Positions 1 through 11,519 of a DNA stretch of 64,000 nucleotides are shown here, in pieces. The notes under the pieces are model-generated. The model searched no databases. It saw nothing but the letters and a program-made list of their open reading frames with translations, and was not told where the DNA came from. Source of the stretch: Cochliopodium minus (Eukaryota > Discosea > Himatismenida > Cochliopodiidae); contig JAMYWO010000077.1 of assembly GCA_024220525.1 (NCBI GenBank), positions 104,623 through 168,622 of the forward strand, in the 5' to 3' direction. Position 1 is the first letter of the stretch, and every line of letters starts with the position of its first letter. The position numbers were made by a program, and so were the translations under genes.

Positions 1-2655
1 CTCCATCGGATCTTATTCCTCCTTCAGGAACTCTTCCCAGCTCTGATTTCTCGAATCAATCTCAAGAATCGAAAAGATTGATTTTCGAATATGATGAAAA
101 ATCATTTCAAGAAATCCTTTGTGAAGATATCAAAACAGAAAAGTTTTTGGGAAAAGGTGGATTCGGTCAAGTGCATCAAGTAAAATGGAAACACAACATT
201 TATGCCAGCAAAGAACTATTTTTAAATTTGGATCAAGAACAAATCTTGGAGTTTAAAAAAGAAGTTTCTATTTTGACAAAGTTGAATCATCCACAAATAG
301 TCCGCTTCTTTGGGGCCTCTGTTAAAACAAAGTACATGATCCTGATGGAGTTTTGCGAAAACGGTTAAACCTGAATTTAATTTCTACAATTTAAAATTTA
401 TCAACTTTATTCATTCAAAATAACAGGAGACCTTTATCATTACCTCAATAACAGGCAAAATACACTTTCTTTTGAAAGAAAGTTGAAATTGAGTTTTGAG
501 ATATGCTCTGGTATTCATTACTTGCACACTTTTGTCGGGATAGTACATTGTGATCTCAAGAGTTTGAACATCTTGCTGGATTTCCAATTTTCTCCAAAGA
601 TATCTGACTTTGGCTTATCCACTGTTAAGAATTCCCTAATGGGAGAGTTAAAAGGATCAATTAATTGGATGGTAATAAAACATTAGTATTTAGATTTTTC
701 TTTTAATACCAAATTTTTAGTCCCCTGAATTGCTCAACAGAACCTCAAGTAAGCTTTTGAATGATTTAATTATTTATTCATTTCATTCCGTATTTCTAAA
801 TAGGTTATGCTCTTGAAAGTGATATCTATGCATATGGCCTTATTGTATGGGAGATTTATACCAGGAGAGTACCGTTTTATCACCAAAATACAATGGTGAC
901 GATGAAAATGATTCTCTCGGGTCAACCCATTGACATCCCTAACGATGTCCCTCAATTGATCAAAAAACTGATCGAGAACTGCACTTTATATTCTCACAAA
1001 GATAGAATGAACTCTTTGGACATCATGAATTATTATAAAGATAAAATTAAAATCGAAAACATCAATTTTAAGGAAGAGATAATAACAGATGGTAAAGTTT
1101 AAACTTCATAACTATCCACTTTAATTATTTTAAATTAGAAAAGGTCAAAGAAGAATGGTCCACGGACAACAAAACTAATGCACCAATGCTATCTTATTTA
1201 GACTCAAACTCTTCTGCGAATGGTATTTTAATGTTGCTTTACAAATTTTTTATTTTATTTTTGTTTTTCTCAGAATACCAAAGAGACGAATACGAAATCT
1301 CATTAGCCAAGACTGCCAAAGACGTGTTTGTATCATTTTTTGAAAAAGAACAGTTTAGCCAAAGGGACACCGAAAAATGCATGAGCGTGAAAAGAAATGA
1401 CTTGGCAATGGGAATGATTTTCTACTTGGGTTTGTCCAATCAAGGCAAAAAAGACTTGCATAGAGCTTATGCTAGCTTTGAGGAGGGCTTCAAAAAAGAT
1501 ATTGGCTTGAAATACGAAGATACTCATTGTTGCGCTTATTTACTTGGGTTAATGAACTTGAATGGTGAATCTGTCGAGCCAAATTACAAAAAAGCATTGG
1601 AATATTTTAAAACAGCTCTGAAAGTGTTTGATTTTTTTTTATTAATCATTCTAATATAAAATAAATTTCATTAATATTTATTTTGAAAGTATCAAGATTT
1701 CTTTGATCAAAATTGGAAATGTTTATCAGAAAATGGGGAATACTGACAAAGCGCTAAAGTATTACAACAGGGCTTTGGAAAGGTACTATACAAGACAATA
1801 TATTATTTCTTTTTTAAAATCCTTTTATTTTTCTGAATATTTTAAAAAGTGGTTACACAAGCGTCTACTTTGACATTGGAAAAATCTATCATGAAGCGAA
1901 AAAAATTGATGAGGCAATCAAGAATTATGAGAAAGTCGAAAATGTAAGTACTTTCATTCTTTTTGTTTTCTTTTAATTTTGAAACTCATTTTAAAAGACG
2001 AATAAACATGCTACCTATAACTTGGCTTTGATTTACAAAGGAATCAACACTGGGCTAAACAAATGTATTCAATACCTCAAGAAGGCGATACAAATGGGGT
2101 AATTTTATTATTTTTTTTTTGGAAGAAGTAAACTGATTTCTTTTTAAAGATATGCAGCTGCTTATGTGGAACTTGGAACAATTTTTTATGAAGGAAAAGG
2201 TGTCAATAAGGATATCAACAAAGGACTTGAACTTTATGAGAAAGCTGCTTCTTTCAACGTTCCTGAGTGCTACAACTAGTAAAAAAAAAAATTTAATTTT
2301 TTTTTTTTAATTTCATTTCTTTTATTTATAAGCCTCGGAAATCATTACTTTGAGAAGAGCCCGGTGAAAGCAGTTCAATACTACGAAAAAGGAATTTCTT
2401 TGAATTGTAAATTTTGCATGGGAAATCTTGGTTTGATTTTAAAGGATGGAAAGGTATATTTCCTTTCAATTTTAAAATTTTCTCTTTTATTATTTCAAAA
2501 ATAGGGAAATGTCAAAAAAGATTATGAAAAAGCTCATGCCTTGATGAAGAATGCAGCTAAATTGTAAATATTTTTTCGATATTTGATGTTATAATTAATT
2601 TTTTATAAAAAGAGGCAACAAGTTCGCTATCGAACATCTCAAAGATTTCAAGTAG
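1..2655 (+). CDS. TKL-type protein kinase with C-terminal Sel1 repeats (5' partial)
   Basis: The reading frame is open to the left edge, so the N-terminus is missing. Thirteen exons (3-363, 427-671, 721-748, 804-1091, 1139-1222, 1274-1623, 1697-1782, 1850-1943, 1998-2098, 2150-2278, 2333-2453, 2505-2563, 2613-2655) give 662 residues with a sum divisible by three. The kinase half has the glycine loop GKGGFGQV, the lysine in YASKEL, the catalytic loop HCDLKSLN, DFGLS and WMSPELL, so all key residues are present, with HCD in place of HRD. The rest (from about 1330) is a run of Sel1/TPR-like helical repeats (AYLLGLM, ALEYFKTAL, AATYNLALIYKG type). Such kinase-Sel1 fusions are typical amoebal signalling proteins in which the repeats bind partners. 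The substrate is unknown. Kinase identity is secure. Confidence 0.9.
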
Positions 2656-2879
2656 TATTCTTGATTCAATAAATTTCTCATTTTGAAGATGTTATCTATT
2701 TCATCATTTGATTAAAATTTAATATATCAGTTTATCCTCATTCTTTATCAAAAAAAAAAAAAGAATGGAAAATCTTTCAATCTTGTTTTAGCAATTATTT
2801 AGCTGAGTTATGTATTTTATCGAATTCCATTTCGATTTTCTTAATTGTTTTTAAATAAAAAAAAAAAGAAGAATTGCAA

Positions 2880-5800
2880 ATGAGGTAACACCATAAACTC
2901 TATAAATGTACATAATTAAATTCATTTTTGTATTTTATAGTGGATTATTGCTAGAGGTTTCGGTTCAAGTGCACAAGATAGATAATGAATTCAATTGGAA
3001 TCCCATCCATCAGAGATTTGTTCCCCTTTTCATCTATGAAGATAATATCAAGGGGATATATAGAATTATCGCTTCTACAAAGGATAAAGTAAAAAAGATC
3101 TTATGAATTAAATTTTGTGGATACAACTATTATAATTAACATTATTAAATAATGTGAAATTTGTCAAATTTTTCTTGAATTTTTTTCTATTATCAAAGGT
3201 TCTGATAAATTCTATCATCACACAAGAAATCAAATACAATAAAATGAGTGAAGATTTTCACATTTTCATTGATGATGACAGTTATGGATTGAAATTCAAA
3301 GATGCCAATAATGCAAAGTCATTTAAGGAAATGTTCGAATTGTTGATGAGATCAGGTAAATAAAAAAATATTTTTTCATAATTCAAATAATCAACCATTA
3401 AAAAATTCCGAAAGATGAATCATTCATTCCATTGATGGATATAAATGGGTGAGTAAATTTTGATTTTTTAATCAAAGAAATATTATTATATTTTTTGAAT
3501 AGAATATTCTCGAAAGTATTCATTCTGGATAAAGAAAAGAATGATTGGAATCCTATGGATAAAGGATTTTTGGTGATATCCTTTGAATGTGACAGAGAGA
3601 ATTTGATTTATGAGATAAAGGGGAAGAATGCGCAACAGGTAAAATGAAATATAATCAAATATATTCTATTATTTTTTTTTTTATTGCTTGAAAAAGAATG
3701 ATATATTATCGTTATTTATTTAGGATCTATCTATCAACATTCCTTTCATGAAAGAAATTTCAATCAAAAAGATTAACAATTTGTTCTACGCCGTAAAAAA
3801 CAGGACCATTGATTATGGTTTCTTGTTCGATAGAGAAGAGCACGGACAATCGTTCTTACAATCCTTCGAAAAATGCAAAAATAACCCGGTGACGTCTGAG
3901 AACATGGATAACGATATCATTTTAGATTTTCTTTTCGAAAACTTGATTAAATCACCGAAACCAAAATATTCTTTGGGAGATTTCTCTTATATCTCCATAT
4001 CTTCCAAGCAGAATAAGTAAAAGATTTCTTAAAAAATTTAAATTAACATTAATAATATATAATGTAATTTTGTAACAGAGAACTAAAGAATGTTGAACTA
4101 AAGATTGTTTCTCCCAGCTCCTCGAACATAAAGTTTAGTTTGAAAGACAAGCAAGAAGAACACAGGAATCTAAGAGAAGATAACTTAGAAATGGTCAAAG
4201 AAAACGAACTTCAGGTCATCATAGAGGGTAAAAGAACAAATTCTAAAAAATTTTTGGTTTTCTTATACCATTAAGGTGAATTGCAACTAAAAACGGATTT
4301 GTTCAATATATTCAACGACAAATATGTGGTTTTAATTTCTCCCAATATACTTAAAGTGTGGTCAAGCAAGATCTGTTACGAAGACTCTGAGAAACCAGAG
4401 TTGGAACTCTTGCTCTACCAACCCAAAACCAAGTTGGTGAGGATATCTAACAAAAATTGGACATTCCAGCTAGAAATGGTAGTGGAACAAGTCGACATGA
4501 TCAAAGACAATCTCAATAAACTAAAATCTCTATTCATGGATAAATTAAATTTAGGGAAAAATAGAAATGATAACGTAATCATGCAGAAATCTACAGTCAT
4601 TTATGTCTTTGCATGTAAGTCCATCTTTGAAATGAAGAATTGGATGAAATCTTTGAGTATAGACGAAGTGGATCTGGGTGGCGAGAGCAACTCTCCAGTT
4701 AATAACGAAAAAGAAATCATCTCAGAGTACACCATGAATGTTTTTCATCCTCCTCTCATTAAACTTGATTTCGAGAACTTCAGAAAGCCAGAGACTAATT
4801 TTCTTTCCGAAGAGTATAAACACTTTGCTGATAGATGCGGATATACTCAACTGGTAAATAAAAGTGAAAAAAATTTTTTTTTTTTATCTGATTTATTTTT
4901 TTAAAAAATCAGATCAAAAAATTTTCTGTGTTGCCCAGAAAAGAATTCATTTACAAAAGGTTTTATTTTTATTCTTTCTCATTCCAAATCAATAAATTTT
5001 CGTTTAAACAAAATAGGGAAGCATTGGTACCGACCTCTAAAAATATCCCTCTTTATGAAGAGAGGTTGTCAGATCCAAAGCACATTAAAAAGTTAGCGTC
5101 AAAGGGAAGAAGCAGGAAAATAGAGTACGTGTTGGGGAAGATCTTCAATCCCCCTCCCGTAAAAGATGGTGAGCAAGGTTTGAGAGGAACAGACGGTGTT
5201 CGTGGGACTAATGGTTCTAATGGAGGAATAAAACAAGGAGGTTTGCCAGGGCTTCGTGGTGATAATGGTACTGTTGGAAAAATTGGAGGAAAGGGAGAAA
5301 GTAAGTTTTATTTTTATATTTATTTTATAAAATTAATCTTTTTTCTTTTTTTTGAAAGATGGAGAAAATGCTGGCGACGCAAGTGACATGTACCTTGTTT
5401 TAAATGGTAATTCGGAAGGTCTCATCATCACAGGTTCATATGATGGGTACTATTACAAAAAATTTTATCATTTTAAATAATTTTTTCAAATAGAACTATT
5501 CGCTTGACTGATGGGTTCATTTTGATCGAAGGAAAAGGAGGAGATGGTTTACTTTTTTTTTTAACAAGAATCAATAATAATTTAAATTTAAAACGTTATA
5601 GGTTCTGATGGTGGAAATGGTGGGGATGGTAAAATTTTCATTAACGATAAAATAACATTGTATCAAATAAATCAAATTTCTCAAAAAACTTAGGTGGTCA
5701 TGGAGGAGATGGTGATTTCTTATTCAAGAATTTTTTTTTCTATAATTAATAAACTTTTATTTTATAGGTGCTAGAGGAGGAGACGGAGGAAGAGGAGGGG

Positions 5801-8800
5801 ATGGAGGAGGAAATGGTAAAATATGATATTTACTAATAAATAATTAAATTCATTTTTAAAAAATAAGGTGGAGATGGAGGTCATGGTAAACATAAAACTA
5901 TCACATTAATTCTTTTTTTGAACAAAATTTTATTTAATAGGTGGGAATGGAGGTGATGGAGGTGATGGTAAGAAAAAAGAACTTTTATGAATTTTTAATT
6001 TTATTCACAAAAAACCCCAGGTGGAAATGCAGGAGATGGTGAACATCACTTGAAAATATTCAAAAATAATTTTTAACACAATTTTTTATTTTAGGTGGAA
6101 ATGCAGGAAAGGGAGCCAATGTTCTAATTTGTTCAAAGAGTAATTCATTTTATTTCCCATTACTCTCTCTTAGTTTAATTTTTTTTATTTAGATAGCGAG
6201 TTATTTCATTTGATGGCAGTGGACGTGAGAGCTGGATTTATAGGATTTGGGGGGAAAAAAGGAGAAAAAGGAAGAGGTATTTCCACTTTAGAAATTCTTT
6301 TTTAACTTAACTGATTTATATTATAGGAGGAAAAGGTAAATCAACTTGAATAATTCTTTAAAAAAAAATTAAACACGGAACATTATAGGCGGAGAAGGTA
6401 ATTTTTTAAGGTACCCTTTATTTATTATAAATTGACATTTTTGCTTCAAGGTGGAGAAGGAGGATTGGGGTAAACTTTTTTTTAATATTTTGAAAATAAT
6501 AATTACATTTTAATACCAGGGGTAAAATTTTTTTTAAAGTAAATTATTTCAATTTAATATTACTCATTTCGTTCATTAAATTTAGCTAATGGTGGATCAA
6601 AAGGAGTTAAAGGAGAAAGTAAAATTTTTTTTTCCATTTTCTTAATTTTTCATTCTTAATATTGTTCCAAGATGGAAAAGAAGGAAGAGACGGTGTTGAC
6701 GGAGTAGGTGGAAAAAACGGAACAAACAACTTTTTTGGGAGCTTGATGTACATAGTTAAAGATGAAAAAGGGAACGATATAGGTCTTTCAAAATAAAAAA
6801 ATAAAACTGAACTTTTTTAAAAATTATTTCAATTTTTAGAGGGAAGTGGTTATTGCTACAACGCAGTTTGTGAAGGATATAAGGTTTGTGAATTAGTAGA
6901 TGATAACATTTTCCAACCAGGAGAAAAGATCAAGATCAAAGAAGTCACTGTGTTCAACAATGGCGGGCTGACTCTCCCTCCTTCCATTGTTTCTTTCCCT
7001 TCCAATGATACCATCACTTTTGACGACTTGTCCTACCAGTTGCCCGAGATCCCTCCCAATGCATTTCACACAATTCCTCAAGAGTTCACTGGAAGGATAT
7101 ATGATATTCCCAACGCTCAGATCGAAGGAAAATATGAAGGTAAAACTTTTTAAAAAATTTTTTTAATTGTATTAAAAATTATTTCTTTAGGAAAATGTTC
7201 TTTTCACTCGACTGTTTCGTTGCTCAATCGCCCTTTTGAAGAAGGCACCCTCTTTACCGAAATTAACGTGCAGTACCCCATAAACTTCTCGATGATAGAA
7301 GTGCCCTCCCACATGGGAATAGGAGAGCGCAAACCAATCTCACTTCAAATCGACAATATCTGTTCAATGGAAAAATCAAACATCAAAATAGTAGTAAACT
7401 TGGGAAACAAGATAATTCCCATTGACAAAAGAATCGTCCTCAACGAAAGAAAAAATGTGAGTGACCCTCACATCTTGGAGTTCCCCATCGACAAAATTGA
7501 TCCTATTTGTCCTTATGGTGTCTCTTTCAATGTCGGATTGAATGAGGAATGTTTGATGTTCGAATCTTATTCGATAAGGATCGAACTTTACCTCAAGAAC
7601 AAATTGATAGAGTTCCACACCAAAAAGATAAGGGTTTCTCCATATTATACCCCAAATTTATCTATGGTAAAAAAAGAGTACTCTTTTAAATTTCCTTTTT
7701 AAAATTGTTTCTTGAAATTTTTTAGTTAAATGGCTCCGCTTCTGCTCAGGTCTTGCTCATGACTTCTCAACACCTCAGGAGGAGAGATTTCGTTTGCATG
7801 TGTAATTTGCTCCAGCTCCTCAATTTGACATACGATGTGTGGGATATTGAAAGATATGGAAATATATCTGACATTGGTAAAACATATCGTCAATTAATAA
7901 ATTTAATTTTACTTTTTTCTTTTAGCTGATAACAAACTAAACTGGAAAGAAAGATATAAAGAGTCGATGATTGTGCTTTTGCATTCCAACAAGTTCTTTG
8001 AAATGATGGACACCTACGATATAATCAAACATTTGAATGGAATCACTCCCATCAACAAGGGGTTTAACTATACCCCCATCAAAACTAGTGGTTCCTTACT
8101 TTTCTTAGATCTCTCTGAGTCACAACGCGAAGATCTCGTGAACAACACCTACCAATACGGAGTAGATGTTACATTTTCGGGAAAAGTAAAATTTATATTT
8201 TTTATTTTAATACTTAATATCCTTTTCAAAGTATTTTGGAGGTATTCATATTCTAAACAAACCAACTCAACAAGATGCAACCACAGAAGCCAACGAAATA
8301 ATCTTAAAACTCGCCAAAAAGGAGCCTCAATTCGCCTACAAAATCAACACCATCAACTACCGTGCCGACAAAGTCTCTCCTACCAACTATTGGTACGGAA
8401 GCTTGCTCCTCAAAAAATGTCCGATACCAAAAAATTCAAAATTGTTTGCCATACTCGGTGAAAATAATGTTTCGAATTTAGGTTCTCTAAAATCAAATTA
8501 TTTTAAAAATGTTTTTAAATTTCATTTTTTTAATTTTAAATAGGTACAGATGACTTCAAAATGATTTACGAGAAGTACGTAGACTTCAATGAGCTCTCTG
8601 ACAAGAACAAAGAGTTTGTGCACTCCCAGATCTCTATCCAATTTGCAGACACCTTGTATGTCAAGAACAATGAGAAGGAGAATTCCGAGAAACAAAAAAT
8701 GGAAACTTTTCGTATCGATCTTTTCGAAAACTTAGTTGTATCAGTCGAAACTGTAAAAAAAAAAACTTTTTTTGATTCAAAATTTTAATTTATTCCAACC

Positions 8801-10367
8801 TAAAGAAATTGTTCCAAGTGTTTTGTTCATTGTTACTTGGTTTATCAATCTCGCACAGAGTGTCTCTCATCAAAGAAAACAAGGTAGTTTCCACAATTAG
8901 ATTCAAAGCTTCCAATGACAAAATAATGAGTTTCTACGAGCTCCTCAACATTTCTCTGCAAAACGAGTTGCTTTCAGAATACAACTTTGCCAAAGATCCA
9001 TATCTCCCGAAATTCTCTGAATTTGTCTATTCCATAAATAAGATTGCAGTTCCCCTTGTGAGTGAACTTTTAGTGGAAGCTAACAAAGAAGGTAAAACCA
9101 AATTGTTTAACTTTTATATTTTTTTCTTCAACAAATTTAAATTGGTTGTATCACTTTTTATGAAAATTTTATCTTCAATGTTCTAGAATTGAAGGGCAGT
9201 GAAGAATTCAATTCTTTTAATTCTAGTCAAAATTTGAACAACAGTTTGTGGGTACAGAGAAAAATGAAGGTAAATTTTAAGAAAAAAATAATCGATTTGA
9301 TCAAAATAGTAATTTTCTAAAAAATATTAGGATCCAACTTCTCCTACAAACAAAATCTGCAACTTTGTTTACACAAGCAAAATAGTAAAACAGAGCTTGA
9401 GTTTCTTTGATACCGCTGAGAAGAAGAACGAGCTGAACTATCTGATTGTCCTTCTTTACAAATTTCTCAAACTCGATTATTTTCCCAACAAAGAAGAGAA
9501 AATGAAGCATGAGTACATCGGATCTCTCATTCTTAACGAAACTGAGAAAGAGAAGAAGCAAAACGCAACCATCTCCATTTCGGAACTGTGCCACATAGTC
9601 CAGCCTTTCAATTTCGAGCCAAAAATCGATCCTTTCATCGATCTGAAAATCATCGAAGATGGTACTCTTTTTATTCAATTAATTTTGTTATGATTTTGAA
9701 ATATATTCAATTTCACATGAATTCATATTACTCAATTATTATTTCAGAGGCAGAAACAAACGAATTTCATCAATTCTCCCTACCCGAAACAGCTCTGCAA
9801 TGTACCAAGTGCCTCACTAAATTCGGAACACTCGTAAACAGAAAGACCCACTGCCGACAATGCTACCTGTACTTCTGCAAGGAGTGTTGCGCAAACGACA
9901 TCTTAGTGGAAAGGATGGGATCCTTCGAAATTGAACAAACTTGTGACTCTTGTTTCTCAAAAATCAACAATTATGAAATACAGGACAAACTTGGTGTCAA
10001 ATCTTGTTCTGTTTGTTGTTCTTCTTTAAACAACAATGACAAAAAAGAAAGTTGTAAACGTTGCGGAGATTATTCTTGCTTGAAATGTTCCCATCGTGTT
10101 TACCTCTACAACTTTTTGGGACCTCAAAAGATTTGTTTCACTTGTTTAAAGTATCATTGTTCTGTAGAGTTTAAACAGGGTCTCAACTGTTTTAGTTGCA
10201 GCTCCAAGCTAACTGGTTTCTTTCAGAAGAAACTCAACTGTTTGTCTTGCGGAAACATATTTTGCGAGCCCTGCGCTACCAACAAACTCGCCATCAACGA
10301 GTTTGGGCTAAGGGGAAGCCACCCGGTTTGTAACAAGTGCTTTACCAACTTTCTTGATAAATATTAA
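2880..10367 (+). CDS. WH1-WH1 / glycine-repeat / triple FYVE-like zinc-finger protein, 36 exons
   Basis: I rebuilt 36 exons summing to 5406 nt (1801 residues). Exon 1 codes only five bases (ATGAG, 2880-2884). Residues 1-103 match the WH1/EVH1 fold (NWNP, YRIIA, LINS.IT, YGLKF), and a second WH1-like unit follows (NDWNPMDKGF) to about 250. Residues 565-800 are glycine-rich collagen-like triplets encoded by microexons. Residues 813-1595 are an unrecognised, beta-rich region. Residues 1600-1801 hold three tandem cysteine-rich fingers: CTKC..THCRQC..FCKEC..CDSC, CSVC..CKRC..CLKC..CFTC and CFSC..CLSC..CEPC..CNKC. This spacing is FYVE-like, but only the first keeps part of the basic patch (NRKTHCR). 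No signal peptide is visible, so it is probably cytosolic, possibly linking proline-rich actin regulators (WH1) to endosomal membranes. The function is inferred. The gene model is strong. Confidence 0.85.
5602..6618 (+). repeat. Microexon-encoded glycine-triplet repeat array
   Basis: Within the WH1/FYVE-like gene, consecutive exons 5602-5628 (27 nt), 5694-5711 (18), 5768-5815 (48), 5868-5885 (18), 5941-5967 (27), 6021-6038 (18), 6095-6139 (45), 6193-6276 (84), 6327-6335 (9), 6389-6397 (9), 6451-6469 (19), 6520-6521 (2) and 6586-6618 (33) encode Gly-Gly-X and Gly-X-Y units. They are separated by introns of about 50-66 nt. Nearly all junctions are phase 1 and cut a glycine codon as G|GN, so whole triplets can be gained or lost without a frame change. 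The repeat is tandem at the exon-intron level, with each unit ending GATG|GT or similar. Confidence 0.85.
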
Positions 10368-10654
10368 AACATTTTCATTTTCATTGAATCTTTTCAATTT
10401 ATAAAATTTAATCATTTTTTTTCCAATGTTGAAAAGAACCAATTCAAAGAAATAATATCTTCCATTTCTTTTCAAATTATAAAATTTATAGAAAAAAAGT
10501 TTGAACTTAAAATTACAAGAATAATTTATTTTATTTAATTCAATTTTTTTTTGTTTGTAAAACATCTTTTTCAGTGAAATAAAGTTTTCTCAAAATAATA
10601 AAATATAAAAAAATTTTAAATAAAAAAAAAAAAAAAATTAAAAAGAAGACTTAA
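10368..10654. other. AT-rich intergenic spacer
   Basis: This spacer lies between the convergently read tail of the FYVE-like gene and the small zinc-finger gene on the same strand. It is made of A and T runs with several AATAAA-like words. A long A tract (10622-10637) lies just before the next ATG. I see no RNA gene or conserved ORF. Confidence 0.5.
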
Positions 10655-11290
10655 ATGAGCCAAGACCAAAAGTTTATATGCAATATTTGCAAAAAGGACT
10701 ATTCTAAAAAAGTGTTATGCTTTTCTCTTCCATCTGGACTCTGTGTGCATTGCTTGCCAAAAGAAGAAGCAAAAAAGCTTAAAACACTCAACAACATGTG
10801 TCCCACCAAAAATTGCGAAAACAACATTCATTATAATCAAAGTCTTTTTTTAAAGAAAAAACCAAACCCAGAAATGGACTTGATTTATAACAACACATGC
10901 AGGAATTGTTTGGATGAAAAAGAAAGATCAAAGAAAGATAATGAATCTTTTAATAAATCCCAACAGGAAAAAGAAGACCAGAATTCATCCGGTACAACAT
11001 TACCCAATCCCAAGAAAAGGAAATCGAGAGATCAAAATCCAGGAATCAAAAATACAATAAATAGGGCCAAGAAATTAACATTCAAGGAAACCCCAAAAAA
11101 AATGCCAGAGAAAAAAATCTTAATCAAAAAGCCAGTGAAGAAAAACCAAACAGCCATAAAAAGCCCAAAAACCAGTTCTCCATTAAAAACAACTGATATA
11201 GTCATTCAACGAGTGATAGAATCAAAAATTCCTGCCAAGGAGAAAATTGAATTGATAAGTTCCTTGTTAATTGGTTTGAATGAAAATTAA
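10655..11290 (+). CDS. Small lysine-rich protein with N-terminal cysteine zinc-binding motifs
   Basis: A single exon of 211 residues starts at the first ATG after an A-rich leader. The N-terminal 90 residues contain paired cysteines (CNIC, CVHC, CPTKNC, CRNC) spaced as in a treble-clef or zinc-ribbon fold. From about residue 95 the chain is low-complexity and very basic (runs of K, KPVKK, KKPNP) and likely disordered. It ends in a short helix-like segment (KEKIELISSLLIGL). The basic tail and zinc module suggest a nucleic-acid-associated nuclear protein. I do not recognise the family, and no function is assigned. Confidence 0.65.
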   Translation: MSQDQKFICNICKKDYSKKVLCFSLPSGLCVHCLPKEEAKKLKTLNNMCPTKNCENNIHYNQSLFLKKKPNPEMDLIYNNTCRNCLDEKERSKKDNESFNKSQQEKEDQNSSGTTLPNPKKRKSRDQNPGIKNTINRAKKLTFKETPKKMPEKKILIKKPVKKNQTAIKSPKTSSPLKTTDIVIQRVIESKIPAKEKIELISSLLIGLNEN

Positions 11291-11519
11291 AAAGTTTTTT
11301 CTTAATAAATGTATATATTAGATAATTTTGAGAACAATTTTTAATTGAGGGATAATTTAATGATATAATACAAAATGGGTTTGGGAACTTTAAAAAAAGA
11401 AAACTTCTTTGAGTAAAACTTCAAGCAGCTCACAAAATTATAAACAAGAAGTCGTAGCGTGCTATGAAAGAAGATGTGGTCACCAGGGCTCCATTCCTAA
11501 TAATAGAAAAAAAAAAAAA

